DNA of 64,000 nt from Silurus meridionalis (lineage: Eukaryota > Chordata > Actinopteri > Siluriformes > Siluridae), in the NCBI RefSeq assembly GCF_014805685.1, contig NC_060886.1, positions 27,699,652 through 27,763,651 on the forward strand. Direction: 5' to 3'. Positions 10,299 to 22,113 of the stretch are shown in pieces. The position numbers and the translations under genes were made by a program. Position 1 is the stretch's first letter. Each line of letters starts with the position of its first letter. Below the pieces are notes generated by a model. It had not been told where the DNA came from, made no database searches, and worked only from the letters and a program-made list of their open reading frames with translations.

Positions 10299-10796
10299 TC
10301 AAATCCCTCCTCTGTACCCAACCCCAAGCATCTCCGCTTCATGCCTCAGAATATCGTATGGGGTTCTTGTAACTCTGTGCAAAAGCTTAGAAGTAGCAAA
10401 AGGCTCCCGACTCAACGCATCGGTTACCACATTCTTCGGCCCCTGTATGTACAGAATGTCAAACTCAAAAGGAGCAAACTTTGCGACCCATCTCTGCTCG
10501 CAGGCATCAAGCTTTGGCTTGGTCAAAATATACTTGAGCGAGTTGTTATCCATCCAAACCGTAAATCTGTGCCCACGAAGCCAATGACTGAATTTATTGC
10601 AAATGGCCCACTTCATGGCCAGAAATTCAAGCCTATGAGCAGGATACCTGGACTGGGCATGGTTAAGGGACTTTGAAGCGAAAACAATTGGTCTTGCGGC
10701 AGCATGACCCTTCGAACCTGGGAAAGCACAGCCCCAAGACCACTCATTGAAGCATCCACAGACAGAATAAATGGCTTGAGAAGTCAGGGTGAGCAA
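10299..10796 (-). pseudogene. Gypsy RNase H fragment
   Basis: A 165-codon frame carries ARPIVFASKSLNHAQSRYP, HRLEFLAMKWAICNKFSHWL, FTVWMDNNSLKYILTKPKLD and FDILYIQGPKNVVTDALSR. These are the successive conserved blocks of Ty3/gypsy RNase H, including the glutamate of the HRLEFLA block and the aspartate before ALSR. The N-terminal strand with the first catalytic aspartate is degraded. Confidence 0.85.
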
Positions 10797-11274
10797 GTAA
10801 AACTTGCTTCACCAGCATCATCTTCAAAGTCTCAAACGCCTCTACAATCTGTCCAATCACCAGGGTGAGTTTCCGGACAGCCCCAGACCTCTTACCTATG
10901 CCCCTCATCTTCCTAGGTTTCTTTTGGCCCGTTGTTAACTGAAAAGAGGCTTTGCAATCATTGAGCAATTCTCGATAAAGTGCTGATAATATATAACCAT
11001 CCCCAAAAGGACCTAATTTTACCAACGGAAGGAGTGACACCAACCAGCCTTCATTAAGTGTTCCTCAGACACACCCACAATAGCCTCCACCTTCATTGGA
11101 TCACTAGCCATGCCCTCCTGTGAAACGATGTGACCTAAAAATTTCACAGATTTAAATTATGTGACAGCTTTAAATTATGATCCCTTAGACATCGAAACAC
11201 CATCTCAAGTCTCTGCAAACATTCTTCCTCATTCTTACCGAAAACCAACAGGTCATCAAGGTAACAGAGCAAGC

Positions 11275-11601
11275 TCAAAAATTTTGATCACCAAAAATAG
11301 TTAGCATCATCCTCATGAATGTTGCGGTACTATTGCAAAGACCCTGTGGCAAGCAGTTGCACTCATGCAAACCAAGGGAGAACTGAAAGCTGTAAACTTT
11401 TGTCCTCCTCATGCAAAGGAATGTTGTAGTACCCGATGTTAAATCCATGGTACTAAACAAAGCATTCCCCAGTGCTGCTAGCACATCCGCCTGGTGAGGT
11501 AGGGAGATCATATCAAAAGCTGGCAGGAGTCGGAAGCCCACTCTGCCAGTGGGAAATGTCTTTTCCGTCCCTATGCCTCTGCAGGTAACAGTCACACACA
11601 T
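11275..11601 (-). pseudogene. Gypsy reverse transcriptase fragment, interrupted by the gap
   Basis: The frame shows FSTMDLTSGTTTF (motif A, with its aspartate) and LHECNCLPQGLCNSTATFMR (motif B, LPQG). It stops before the YxDD box; the downstream sequence near 11230-11260 encodes a displaced remnant of that box. The upstream (N-terminal) half is lost in the N gap at 11611-11710. Confidence 0.8.
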
Positions 11602-11610
11602 TCATAGAGG

Positions 11611-11710
11611 NNNNNNNNNNNNNNNNNNNNNNNNNNNNNNNNNNNNNNNNNNNNNNNNNNNNNNNNNNNNNNNNNNNNNNNNNNNNNNNNNNNNNNNNNN
11701 NNNNNNNNNN
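11611..11710. other. Assembly gap (100 N)
   Basis: Exactly 100 N. The size is probably conventional, not measured. A gypsy reverse transcriptase is interrupted on the left side and a tRNA cassette starts mid-unit on the right side, so an unknown amount of either may be missing. Confidence 0.98.
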
Positions 11711-12044
11711 TCAACATTTGTGTGTTGCATGCTAATTTCAACAGAATTTTAGTGGCTTGTTGAGACTATGATCAGATATTAGATAGAACGTTTTCACTGC
11801 AATGGCAGGGCTATTGTTTGTCGATATGTATCTTAATTTCATTTGTATGCGATCATATTTTCTGTTGAGGACCTTAGCAAGTCTCAGATTAATGGTAGGA
11901 CTAGCATTAAGACAAAAATCGAATTCATGCTTCTGCCTTATTAGCTGTTAGCTCGAATGAATATGTCCATGCACTTTTTCCCCTGAATCAAGAGCGAAGA
12001 ATTTCCATTCAACAGCTGGCTGAGCATTTGCTGTGCGGCAGCAA

Positions 12045-12118
12045 GGCGCTGTGGCTTAGTTGGTTAAAGTGCCTGTCTAGTAAACAGGAGATCCTGGGTT
12101 CGAATCCCAGCAGTGCCT
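12045..12118 (+). tRNA. tRNA-Thr(AGT), copy 1
   Basis: A 74-nt gene folds as a full cloverleaf: acceptor GGCGCTG with CAGTGCC, anticodon stem CCTGT/ACAGG around the loop CTAGTAA (anticodon AGT), and T arm CTGGG-TTCGAAT-CCCAG. The A box TGGCTTAGTTGG and B box GGTTCGAATCC are the internal Pol III promoter. A TTTTT run about 36 nt downstream is the likely terminator. CCA is not encoded, as in all eukaryotic tRNA genes. It decodes ACU (and ACC/ACA after inosine modification). It is the first gene of the first unit in the array and is identical to the other four copies. Confidence 0.96.
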
Positions 12119-12366
12119 GATGCAGTTGTCCTTTGCTGCTTGAGTGCCTTCCAGCTTTTTCTTCATGGCTTGAGATATAACATTGCAAGTGGATAAGATG
12201 GTTTCTCTGGGGCACTGAATGGTGAATTGCAGGCTTAGCTCTGATCCTTTTAAAAGCTTGATAGTGTTTGTTAGCAAAGGAAAAAACAGTGATTTTAAAC
12301 AAACTACCAGCCATCCGTTGAGATAAACAGTTCGAATTAGTAAAATACAGACCGCCGCAACGCAGG

Positions 12367-12456
12367 GGCTCTGTGGCGCAATGGATAGCGCATTGGACTT
12401 CTAGACTCAGCGGTAGAGCTATTCAAAGGTTGTGGGTTCGAGTCCCACCAGAGTCG
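12367..12456 (+). tRNA. tRNA-Arg(TCT) with 17-nt intron, copy 1
   Basis: A 90-nt gene. Exon 1 (12367-12403) ends at purine 37 after the anticodon TCT, the intron is 12404-12420, and exon 2 (12421-12456) resumes with ATTCAA, which pairs with TTGGA to close the anticodon stem. The acceptor GGCTCTG pairs with CAGAGTC. The A box (TGGCGCAATGG) and B box (GGTTCGAGTCC) are intact, and TTTT at 12463-12466 is a Pol III terminator. The intron sits at the canonical position 37/38 and would need the tRNA splicing endonuclease. Intron-bearing Arg-TCT genes are the norm in vertebrates. Confidence 0.95.
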
Positions 12457-13404
12457 TTGTGCTTTTCCACTTGTCTTGCTAGTAACTTCAATTTTACACC
12501 AGGTAGATTAAAGAGCCATATCGCACGTGACATGTCCGTGCTTCTCGTCCTAACCGAAATGCTTTGTTGGATGCGGTTTTCGAAACCATCTCCTCTTGTT
12601 CCAAACGGTTCCACTCATTTGACCAAAATGTTGCTGGAGCCTAATCGGATGTTCCAACAAATATTCCTGACACAGAATCATTCCATACTTTGTGCTCACA
12701 CATCCAAAGCCCACACTAATGTTCTGATTAGCAAAGATTAGGAACATGGGCACAACTGTTTTTGTCTCATCGGCACAACCATTTATAGACTGCTTGTGTT
12801 GATTCAACTGGCAGGCAATGGCAGATTCCGAGTTCTTGATTACAAGGGGTTTCTCTTACAACCAAAGCGCACAGTCCAATGGTACAGCAATTGTTCTACA
12901 AAAGATTTCAAAAATCTCTTATATAAAACAAATATGCATTCATGGGTCCATGAGCAAACAGTCGAGATCAATTGCTCCTACCACTAAGGACAGTGGTGCC
13001 TAATGTTTGTTAGTTGCAGCACTGCTTTGTTATTGCTGGAAGAGTAGGACCCTCAGAGCAATCGCTGTCAACATTTGTGTGTTGCATGCTAATTTCAACA
13101 GAATTTTAGTGGCTTGTTGAGACTATGATCAGATATTAGATAGAACGTTTTCACTGCAATGGCAGGGCTATTGTTTGTCGATATGTATCTTAATTTCATT
13201 TGTATGTGATCATATTTTGTGTTGAGGACCTTAGCAAGTCTCAGATTAATGGTAGGACTAGCATTAAGACAAAAATCGAATTCATGCTTCTGCCTTATTA
13301 GCTGTTAGCTCGAATGAATATGTCCATGCACTTTTTCCCCCCTGAATCGAAGAGCGAAGAATTTCCATTCAACAGCTGGCTGAGCATTTGCTGTGCGGCA
13401 GCAA
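12457..13404. other. tRNA cassette spacer, first short unit
   Basis: Non-coding spacer that continues into the next unit. ORFs of 60-125 codons occur on both strands here and recur in every unit only because the DNA is repeated; they overlap the tRNA genes and show no protein family resemblance. The spacer from each Thr gene to its Arg gene is about 248 bp. Confidence 0.7.
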
Positions 13405-13478
13405 GGCGCTGTGGCTTAGTTGGTTAAAGTGCCTGTCTAGTAAACAGGAGATCCTGGGTTCGAATCCCAGCAGTGCCT
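13405..13478 (+). tRNA. tRNA-Thr(AGT), copy 2
   Basis: Identical over all 74 nt to copy 1, with anticodon AGT and intact A and B boxes. This unit is the most diverged of the five: its 5' flank has a C-run length change and an extra base just before the gene. The tRNA itself is unaffected. Confidence 0.96.
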
Positions 13479-13727
13479 GATGCAGTTGTCCTTTGCTGCT
13501 TGAGTGCCTTCCAGCTTTTTCTTCATGGCTTGAGATATAACATTGCAAGTGGATAAGATGGTTTCTCTGGGGCACTGAATGGTGAATTGCAGGCTTAGCT
13601 CTGATCCTTTTAAAAGCTTGATAGTGTTTGTTAGCAAAGGAAAAAACAGTGATTTTAAACAAACTACCAGCCATCCGTTGAGATAAACAGTTCCGAATTA
13701 GTAAAATACAGACCGCCGCAACGCAGG

Positions 13728-13817
13728 GGCTCTGTGGCGCAATGGATAGCGCATTGGACTTCTAGACTCAGCGGTAGAGCTATTCAAAGGTTGTGGGTTC
13801 GAGTCCCACCAGAGTCG
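13728..13817 (+). tRNA. tRNA-Arg(TCT) with intron, copy 2
   Basis: Identical to copy 1, including the 17-nt intron (13765-13781). The Pol III terminator TTTT follows 6 nt after the gene. Confidence 0.95.
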
Positions 13818-14392
13818 TTGTGCTTTTCCACTTGTCTTGCTAGTAACTTCAATTTTACACCAGGTAGATTAAAGAGCCATATCGCACGTGACATGTCCGT
13901 GCTTCTCGTCCTAACCCGAAATGCTTTGTTGGATGCGGTTTTCGAAACCATCTCCTCTTGTTCCAAACGGTTCCACTCATTTGACCAAAATGTTGCTGGA
14001 GCCTAATCGGATGTTCCAACAAATATTCCTGACACAGAATCATTCCATACTTTGTGCTCACACATCCAAAGCCCACACTAATGTTCTGATTAGCAAAGAT
14101 TAGGAACATGGGCACAACTGTTTTTGTCTCATCGGCACAACCATTTATAGACTGCTTGTGTTGATTCAACTGCCAGGCAATGGTGGATTCTGAGGTGTTG
14201 ATTACAAGGGGTTTCTCTTACAACCAAAGTGAACAGTCCAATGGTACAGTAATTGTTCTAAATATATACTTTAAAAATCTCTTATATTAAACCCAAACAA
14301 CATGCATGGGTCCAAGAGCAACCGATCTAGGTCAGCTGAATGCCACTTAGGACATTGGTGCCTTATGTTGGTCAGTTGCAGCTCCCCTTTGT

Positions 14393-14727
14393 TATTGCTG
14401 TAAGCGTGCTACCATGGCCATACAAACTGCAATGAAAACCAGGTAAATTGGGTACAACTGCGCTGTGATTTCAACACAAAACATTATAGGCCTTTTTATC
14501 AATGAGCAAACTGTTTGTGGTGGTACAACGCCCTAGCAATCTCAGATTCCGAGGCTTGTTATAACATGGATATACCTTACAGTCAGTTTGGACAGTACAT
14601 TGGTACAGCAGTTGGTCTAAATCAGGTCAAAAATCTTTTTACACAAAAGAAAAGCAACAGCCAACAGGACCTTTATTATATTACATTCTCAGAGCAGTGG
14701 ATCCTGGTAGCGGCCTTCGGCCAGGTC
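14393..14727. other. Spacer upstream of tRNA-Met, specific to the long unit
   Basis: This stretch is found only upstream of the two tRNA-Met genes (again at about 17870-18201). It ends in a short hairpin GGCCTTCGGCC about 7 nt before the Met gene. The rest resembles the other spacers in blocks (for example CAATGGTACAG), suggesting that the long unit arose by partial duplication of a spacer together with a Met gene. Confidence 0.5.
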
Positions 14728-14800
14728 GCCTCGTTAGCGCAGTAGGTAGCGCGTCAGTCTCATAATCTGAAGGTCGTGAGTTCGATCCTCACACGAGGCA
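14728..14800 (+). tRNA. elongator tRNA-Met(CAT), copy 1
   Basis: A 73-nt gene with acceptor GCCTCGT/ACGAGGC, D arm GCGC-AGTAGGTA-GCGC, anticodon loop CTCATAA (CAT) and T arm GTGAG-TTCGATC-CTCAC. It matches the vertebrate elongator type, not the initiator, because it has the TTCGATC T loop and lacks the initiator G-C triplet in the anticodon stem. TTTT at 14808-14811 is a Pol III terminator. One T-T mismatch at the base of the anticodon stem also occurs in normal vertebrate Met genes. Confidence 0.95.
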
Positions 14801-15526
14801 AGTTTCCTTTTGAAACCTTCATCACTGCTGGTGGTTTTACAGGCAGACAAACTGCAACAAAAATCAAGTAAAACAGCTACAAGTGTTTCGTCTCATCTGC
14901 ACAAACATTTATATGCTGCTTGTGTTGATTCAACTGGCAGGCAATGGCAGATTCCGAGTTCTTGATTACAAGGGGTTTCTCTTACAACCAAAGCGCACAG
15001 TCCAATGGTACAGTAATTGTTCTAAATATATACTTTAAAAATCTCTTATATTAAACCCAAACAACATGCATGGGTCCAAGAGCAACCGATCTAGGTCAGC
15101 TGAATGCCACTTAGGACATTGGTGCCTTATGTTGGTCAGTTGCAGCTCCCTTTGTTATTGCTGGAAGAGTAGGACCCTCAGAGCAATCGCTGTCAACATT
15201 TGTGTGTTGCATGCTAATTTCAACAGAATTTTAGTGGCTTGTTGAGACTATGATCAGATATTAGATAGAACGTTTTCACTGCAATGGCAGGGCTATTGTT
15301 TGTCGATATGTATCTTAATTTCATTTGTATGCGATCATATTTTCTGTTGAGGACCTTAGCAAGTCTCAGATTAATGGTAGGACTAGCATTAAGACAAAAA
15401 TCGAATTCATGCTTCTGCCTTATTAGCTGTTAGCTCGAATGAATATGTCCATGCACTTTTTCCCCTGAATCAAGAGCGAAGAATTTCCATTCAACAGCTG
15501 GCTGAGCATTTGCTGTGCGGCAGCAA

Positions 15527-15600
15527 GGCGCTGTGGCTTAGTTGGTTAAAGTGCCTGTCTAGTAAACAGGAGATCCTGGGTTCGAATCCCAGCAGTGCCT
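15527..15600 (+). tRNA. tRNA-Thr(AGT), copy 3
   Basis: Identical to copy 1. First gene of the second higher-order unit. Confidence 0.96.
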
Positions 15601-15849
15601 GATGCAGTTGTCCTTTGCTGCTTGAGTGCCTTCCAGCTTTTTCTTCATGGCTTGAGATATAACATTGCAAGTGGATAAGATGGTTTCTCTGGGGCACTGA
15701 ATGGTGAATTGCAGGCTTAGCTCTGATCCTTTTAAAAGCTTGATAGTGTTTGTTAGCAAAGGAAAAAACAGTGATTTTAAACAAACTACCAGCCATCCGT
15801 TGAGATAAACAGTTCCGAATTAGTAAAATACAGACCGCCGCAACGCAGG

Positions 15850-15939
15850 GGCTCTGTGGCGCAATGGATAGCGCATTGGACTTCTAGACTCAGCGGTAGA
15901 GCTATTCAAAGGTTGTGGGTTCGAGTCCCACCAGAGTCG
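15850..15939 (+). tRNA. tRNA-Arg(TCT) with intron, copy 3
   Basis: Identical to copy 1, with intron at 15887-15903 and TTTT terminator just downstream. Confidence 0.95.
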
Positions 15940-16884
15940 TTGTGCTTTTCCACTTGTCTTGCTAGTAACTTCAATTTTACACCAGGTAGATTAAAGAGCC
16001 ATATCGCACGTGACATGTCCGTGCTTCTCGTCCTAACCCGAAATGCTTTGTTGGATGCGGTTTTCGAAACCATCTCCTCTTGTTCCAAACGGTTCCACTC
16101 ATTTGACCAAAATGTTGCTGGAGCCTAATCGGATGTTCCAACAAATATTCCTGACACAGAATCATTCCATACTTTGTGCTCACACATCCAAAGCCCACAC
16201 TAATGTTCTGATTAGCAAAGATTAGGAACATGGGCACAACTGTTTTTGTCTCATCGGCACAACCATTTATAGACTGCTTGTGTTGATTCAACTGCCAGGC
16301 AATGGTGGATTCTGAGGTGTTGATTACATGGGTATGTCTTAAATCCAAAGTGAACAGTCCAATGGTACAGTAATTGTTCTACAAAAGATTTCAAAAATCT
16401 CTTATATAAAACAAATATGCATTCATGGGTCCATGAGCAAACAGTCGAGATCAATTGCTCCTACCACTAAGGACAGTGGTGCCTAATGTTTGTTAGTTGC
16501 AGCACTGCTTTGTTATTGCTGGAAGAGTAGGACCCTCAGAGCAATCGCTGTCAACATTTGTGTGTTGCATGCTAATTTCAACAGAATTTTAGTGGCTTGT
16601 TGAGACTATGATCAGATATTAGATAGAACGTTTTCACTGCAATGGCAGGGCTATTGTTTGTCGATATGTATCTTAATTTCATTTGTATGCGATCATATTT
16701 TCTGTTGAGGACCTTAGCAAGTCTCAGATTAATGGTAGGACTAGCATTAAGACAAAAATCGAATTCATGCTTCTGCCTTATTAGCTGTTAGCTCGAATGA
16801 ATATGTCCATGCACTTTTTCCCCTGAATCAAGAGCGAAGAATTTCCATTCAACAGCTGGCTGAGCATTTGCTGTGCGGCAGCAA

Positions 16885-16958
16885 GGCGCTGTGGCTTAGT
16901 TGGTTAAAGTGCCTGTCTAGTAAACAGGAGATCCTGGGTTCGAATCCCAGCAGTGCCT
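16885..16958 (+). tRNA. tRNA-Thr(AGT), copy 4
   Basis: Identical to copy 1. The surrounding unit lacks the substitutions seen in unit 2, the unit at the equivalent position one period earlier, so unit 2 changed alone or was not homogenised with the others. Confidence 0.96.
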
Positions 16959-17205
16959 GATGCAGTTGTCCTTTGCTGCTTGAGTGCCTTCCAGCTTTTT
17001 CTTCATGGCTTGAGATATAACATTGCAAGTGGATAAGATGGTTTCTCTGGGGCACTGAATGGTGAATTGCAGGCTTAGCTCTGATCCTTTTAAAAGCTTG
17101 ATAGTGTTTGTTAGCAAAGGAAAAAACAGTGATTTTAAACAAACTACCAGCCATCCGTTGAGATAAACAGTTCAATTAGTAAAATACAGACCGCCGCAAC
17201 GCAGG

Positions 17206-17295
17206 GGCTCTGTGGCGCAATGGATAGCGCATTGGACTTCTAGACTCAGCGGTAGAGCTATTCAAAGGTTGTGGGTTCGAGTCCCACCAGAGTCG
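17206..17295 (+). tRNA. tRNA-Arg(TCT) with intron, copy 4
   Basis: Identical to copy 1, with intron at 17243-17259. Two bases are missing in the spacer just upstream (TTCAATTAG here against TTCCGAATTAG in units 2, 3 and 5). The gene is intact. Confidence 0.95.
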
Positions 17296-18201
17296 TTGTG
17301 CTTTTCCACTTGTCTTGCTAGTAACTTCAATTTTACACCAGGTAGATTAAAGAGCCATATCGCACGTGACATGTCCGTGCTTCTCGTCTAACCGAAATGC
17401 TTTGTTGGACGCGGTTTTCGAAACCATCTCCTCTTGTTCCAAACGGTTCCACTCATTTGACCAAAATGTTGCTGGAGCCTAATCGGATGTTCCAACAAAT
17501 ATTCCTGACACAGAATCATTCCATACTTTGTGCTCACACATCCAAAGCCCACACTAATGTTCTGATTAGCAAAGATTAGGAACATGGGCACAACTGTTTT
17601 GTCTCATCGGCACAACCATTTATAGACTGCTTGTGTTGATTCAACTGGCAGGCAATGGCAGATTCGAGTTCTTGATTACAAGGGGTTTCTCTTACAACCA
17701 AAGCGCACAGTCCAATGGTACAGTAATTGTTCTAAATATATACTTTAAAATCTCTTATATAAAACAAATATGCATTCATGGGTCCATGAGCAAACAGTCG
17801 AGATCAATTGCTCCTACCACTAAGGACAGTGGTGCCTAATGTTTGTTAGTTGCAGCACTGCTTTGTTATTGCTGTAAGCGTGCTACCATGGCCATACAAA
17901 CTGCAATGAAAACCAGGTAAATTGGGTACAACTGCGCTGTGATTTCAACACAAAACATTATAGGCCTTTTTATCAATGAGCAAACTGTTTGTGGTGGTAC
18001 AACGCCCTAGCAATCTCAGATTCCGAGGCTTGTTATAACATGGATATACCTTACAGTCAGTTTGGACAGTACATTGGTACAGCAGTTGGTCTAAATCAGG
18101 TCAAAAATCTTTTTACACAAAAGAAAAGCAACAGCCAACAGGACCTTTATTATATTACATTCTCAGAGCAGTGGATCCTGGTAGCGGCCTTCGGCCAGGT
18201 C

Positions 18202-18274
18202 GCCTCGTTAGCGCAGTAGGTAGCGCGTCAGTCTCATAATCTGAAGGTCGTGAGTTCGATCCTCACACGAGGCA
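18202..18274 (+). tRNA. elongator tRNA-Met(CAT), copy 2
   Basis: Identical to copy 1, exactly 3474 bp downstream of it, with the same upstream hairpin and downstream TTTT terminator. Confidence 0.95.
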
Positions 18275-19001
18275 AGTTTCCTTTTGAAACCTTCATCACT
18301 GCTGGTGGTTTTACAGGCAGACAAACTGCAACAAAAATCAAGTAAAACAGCTACAAGTGTTTCGTCTCATCTGCACAAACATTTATATGCTGCTTGTGTT
18401 GATTCAACTGGCAGGCAATGGCAGATTCCGAGTTCTTGATTACAAGGGGTTTCTCTTACAACCAAAGCGCACAGTCCAATGGTACAGCAATTGTTCTAAA
18501 TATATACTTTAAAATCTCTTATATAAAACAAATATGCATTCATGGGTCCATGAGCAAACAGTCGAGATCAATTGCTCCTACCACTAAGGACAGTGGTGCC
18601 TAATGTTTGTTAGTTGCAGCACTGCTTTGTTATTGCTGGAAGAGTAGGACCCTCAGAGCAATCGCTGTCAACATTTGTGTGTTGCATGCTAATTTCAACA
18701 GAATTTTAGTGGCTTGTTGAGACTATGATCAGATATTAGATAGAACGTTTTCACTGCAATGGCAGGGCTATTGTTTGTCGATATGTATCTTAATTTCATT
18801 TGTATGCGATCATATTTTCTGTTGAGGACCTTAGCAAGTCTCAGATTAATGGTAGGACTAGCATTAAGACAAAAATCGAATTCATGCTTCTGCCTTATTA
18901 GCTGTTAGCTCGAATGAATATGTCCATGCACTTTTTCCCCTGAATCAAGAGCGAAGAATTTCCATTCAACAGCTGGCTGAGCATTTGCTGTGCGGCAGCA
19001 A

Positions 19002-19075
19002 GGCGCTGTGGCTTAGTTGGTTAAAGTGCCTGTCTAGTAAACAGGAGATCCTGGGTTCGAATCCCAGCAGTGCCT
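19002..19075 (+). tRNA. tRNA-Thr(AGT), copy 5
   Basis: Identical to copy 1. Part of the third, incomplete higher-order unit. Confidence 0.96.
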
Positions 19076-19324
19076 GATGCAGTTGTCCTTTGCTGCTTGA
19101 GTGCCTTCCAGCTTTTTCTTCATGGCTTGAGATATAACATTGCAAGTGGATAAGATGGTTTCTCTGGGGCACTGAATGGTGAATTGCAGGCTTAGCTCTG
19201 ATCCTTTTAAAAGCTTGATAGTGTTTGTTAGCAAAGGAAAAAACAGTGATTTTAAACAAACTACCAGCCATCCGTTGAGATAAACAGTTCCGAATTAGTA
19301 AAATACAGACCGCCGCAACGCAGG

Positions 19325-19414
19325 GGCTCTGTGGCGCAATGGATAGCGCATTGGACTTCTAGACTCAGCGGTAGAGCTATTCAAAGGTTGTGGGTTCGAG
19401 TCCCACCAGAGTCG
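19325..19414 (+). tRNA. tRNA-Arg(TCT) with intron, copy 5
   Basis: Identical to copy 1, with intron at 19362-19378. Last tRNA gene in the window; its unit is cut by the (CT)n tract 436 bp downstream. Confidence 0.95.
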
Positions 19415-19847
19415 TTGTGCTTTTCCACTTGTCTTGCTAGTAACTTCAATTTTACACCAGGTAGATTAAAGAGCCATATCGCACGTGACATGTCCGTGCT
19501 TCTCGTCTAACCGAAATGCTTTGTTGGATGCGGTTTTCGAAACCATCTCCTCTTGTTCCAAACGGTTCCACTCATTTGACCAAAATGTTGCTGGAGCCTA
19601 ATCGGATGTTCCAACAAATATTCCTGACACAGAATCATTCCATACTTTGTGCTCACACATCCAAAGCCCACACTAATGTTCTGATTAGCAAAGATTAGGA
19701 ACATGGGCACAACTGTTTTGTCTCATCGGCACAACCATTTATAGACTGCTTGTGTTGATTCAACTGCCAGGCAATGGTGGATTCTGAGGTGTTGATTACA
19801 TGGGTATGTCTTAAATCCAAAGTGAACAGTCCAATGGTACAGTAATT

Positions 19848-22099
<2,252 letters not shown>

Positions 22100-22113
22100 C
22101 TTTTCTCTTTACA

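Larger units (their letters stand above)
9500..11610 (-). mobile_element. Ty3/gypsy LTR retrotransposon relic (pol region), cut by an assembly gap
   Basis: Reading from the gap leftward on the minus strand gives reverse transcriptase (11275-11600), a connector (10750-11270), RNase H (10299-10796) and the zinc-binding domain and start of integrase (9560-9840). This RT-RNaseH-integrase order defines Ty3/gypsy pol. No LTR or gag is present, and the integrase core is truncated at about 9560 in AT-rich repeat DNA. Frameshifts separate all domains. Confidence 0.85.

Noticed and set aside
12009..19710. Recurrent ORFs of 60-125 codons on both strands of each tRNA cassette
   Set aside because: They overlap the tRNA genes and recur only because the DNA is tandemly repeated. 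Frame breaks differ between units and there is no protein family resemblance.
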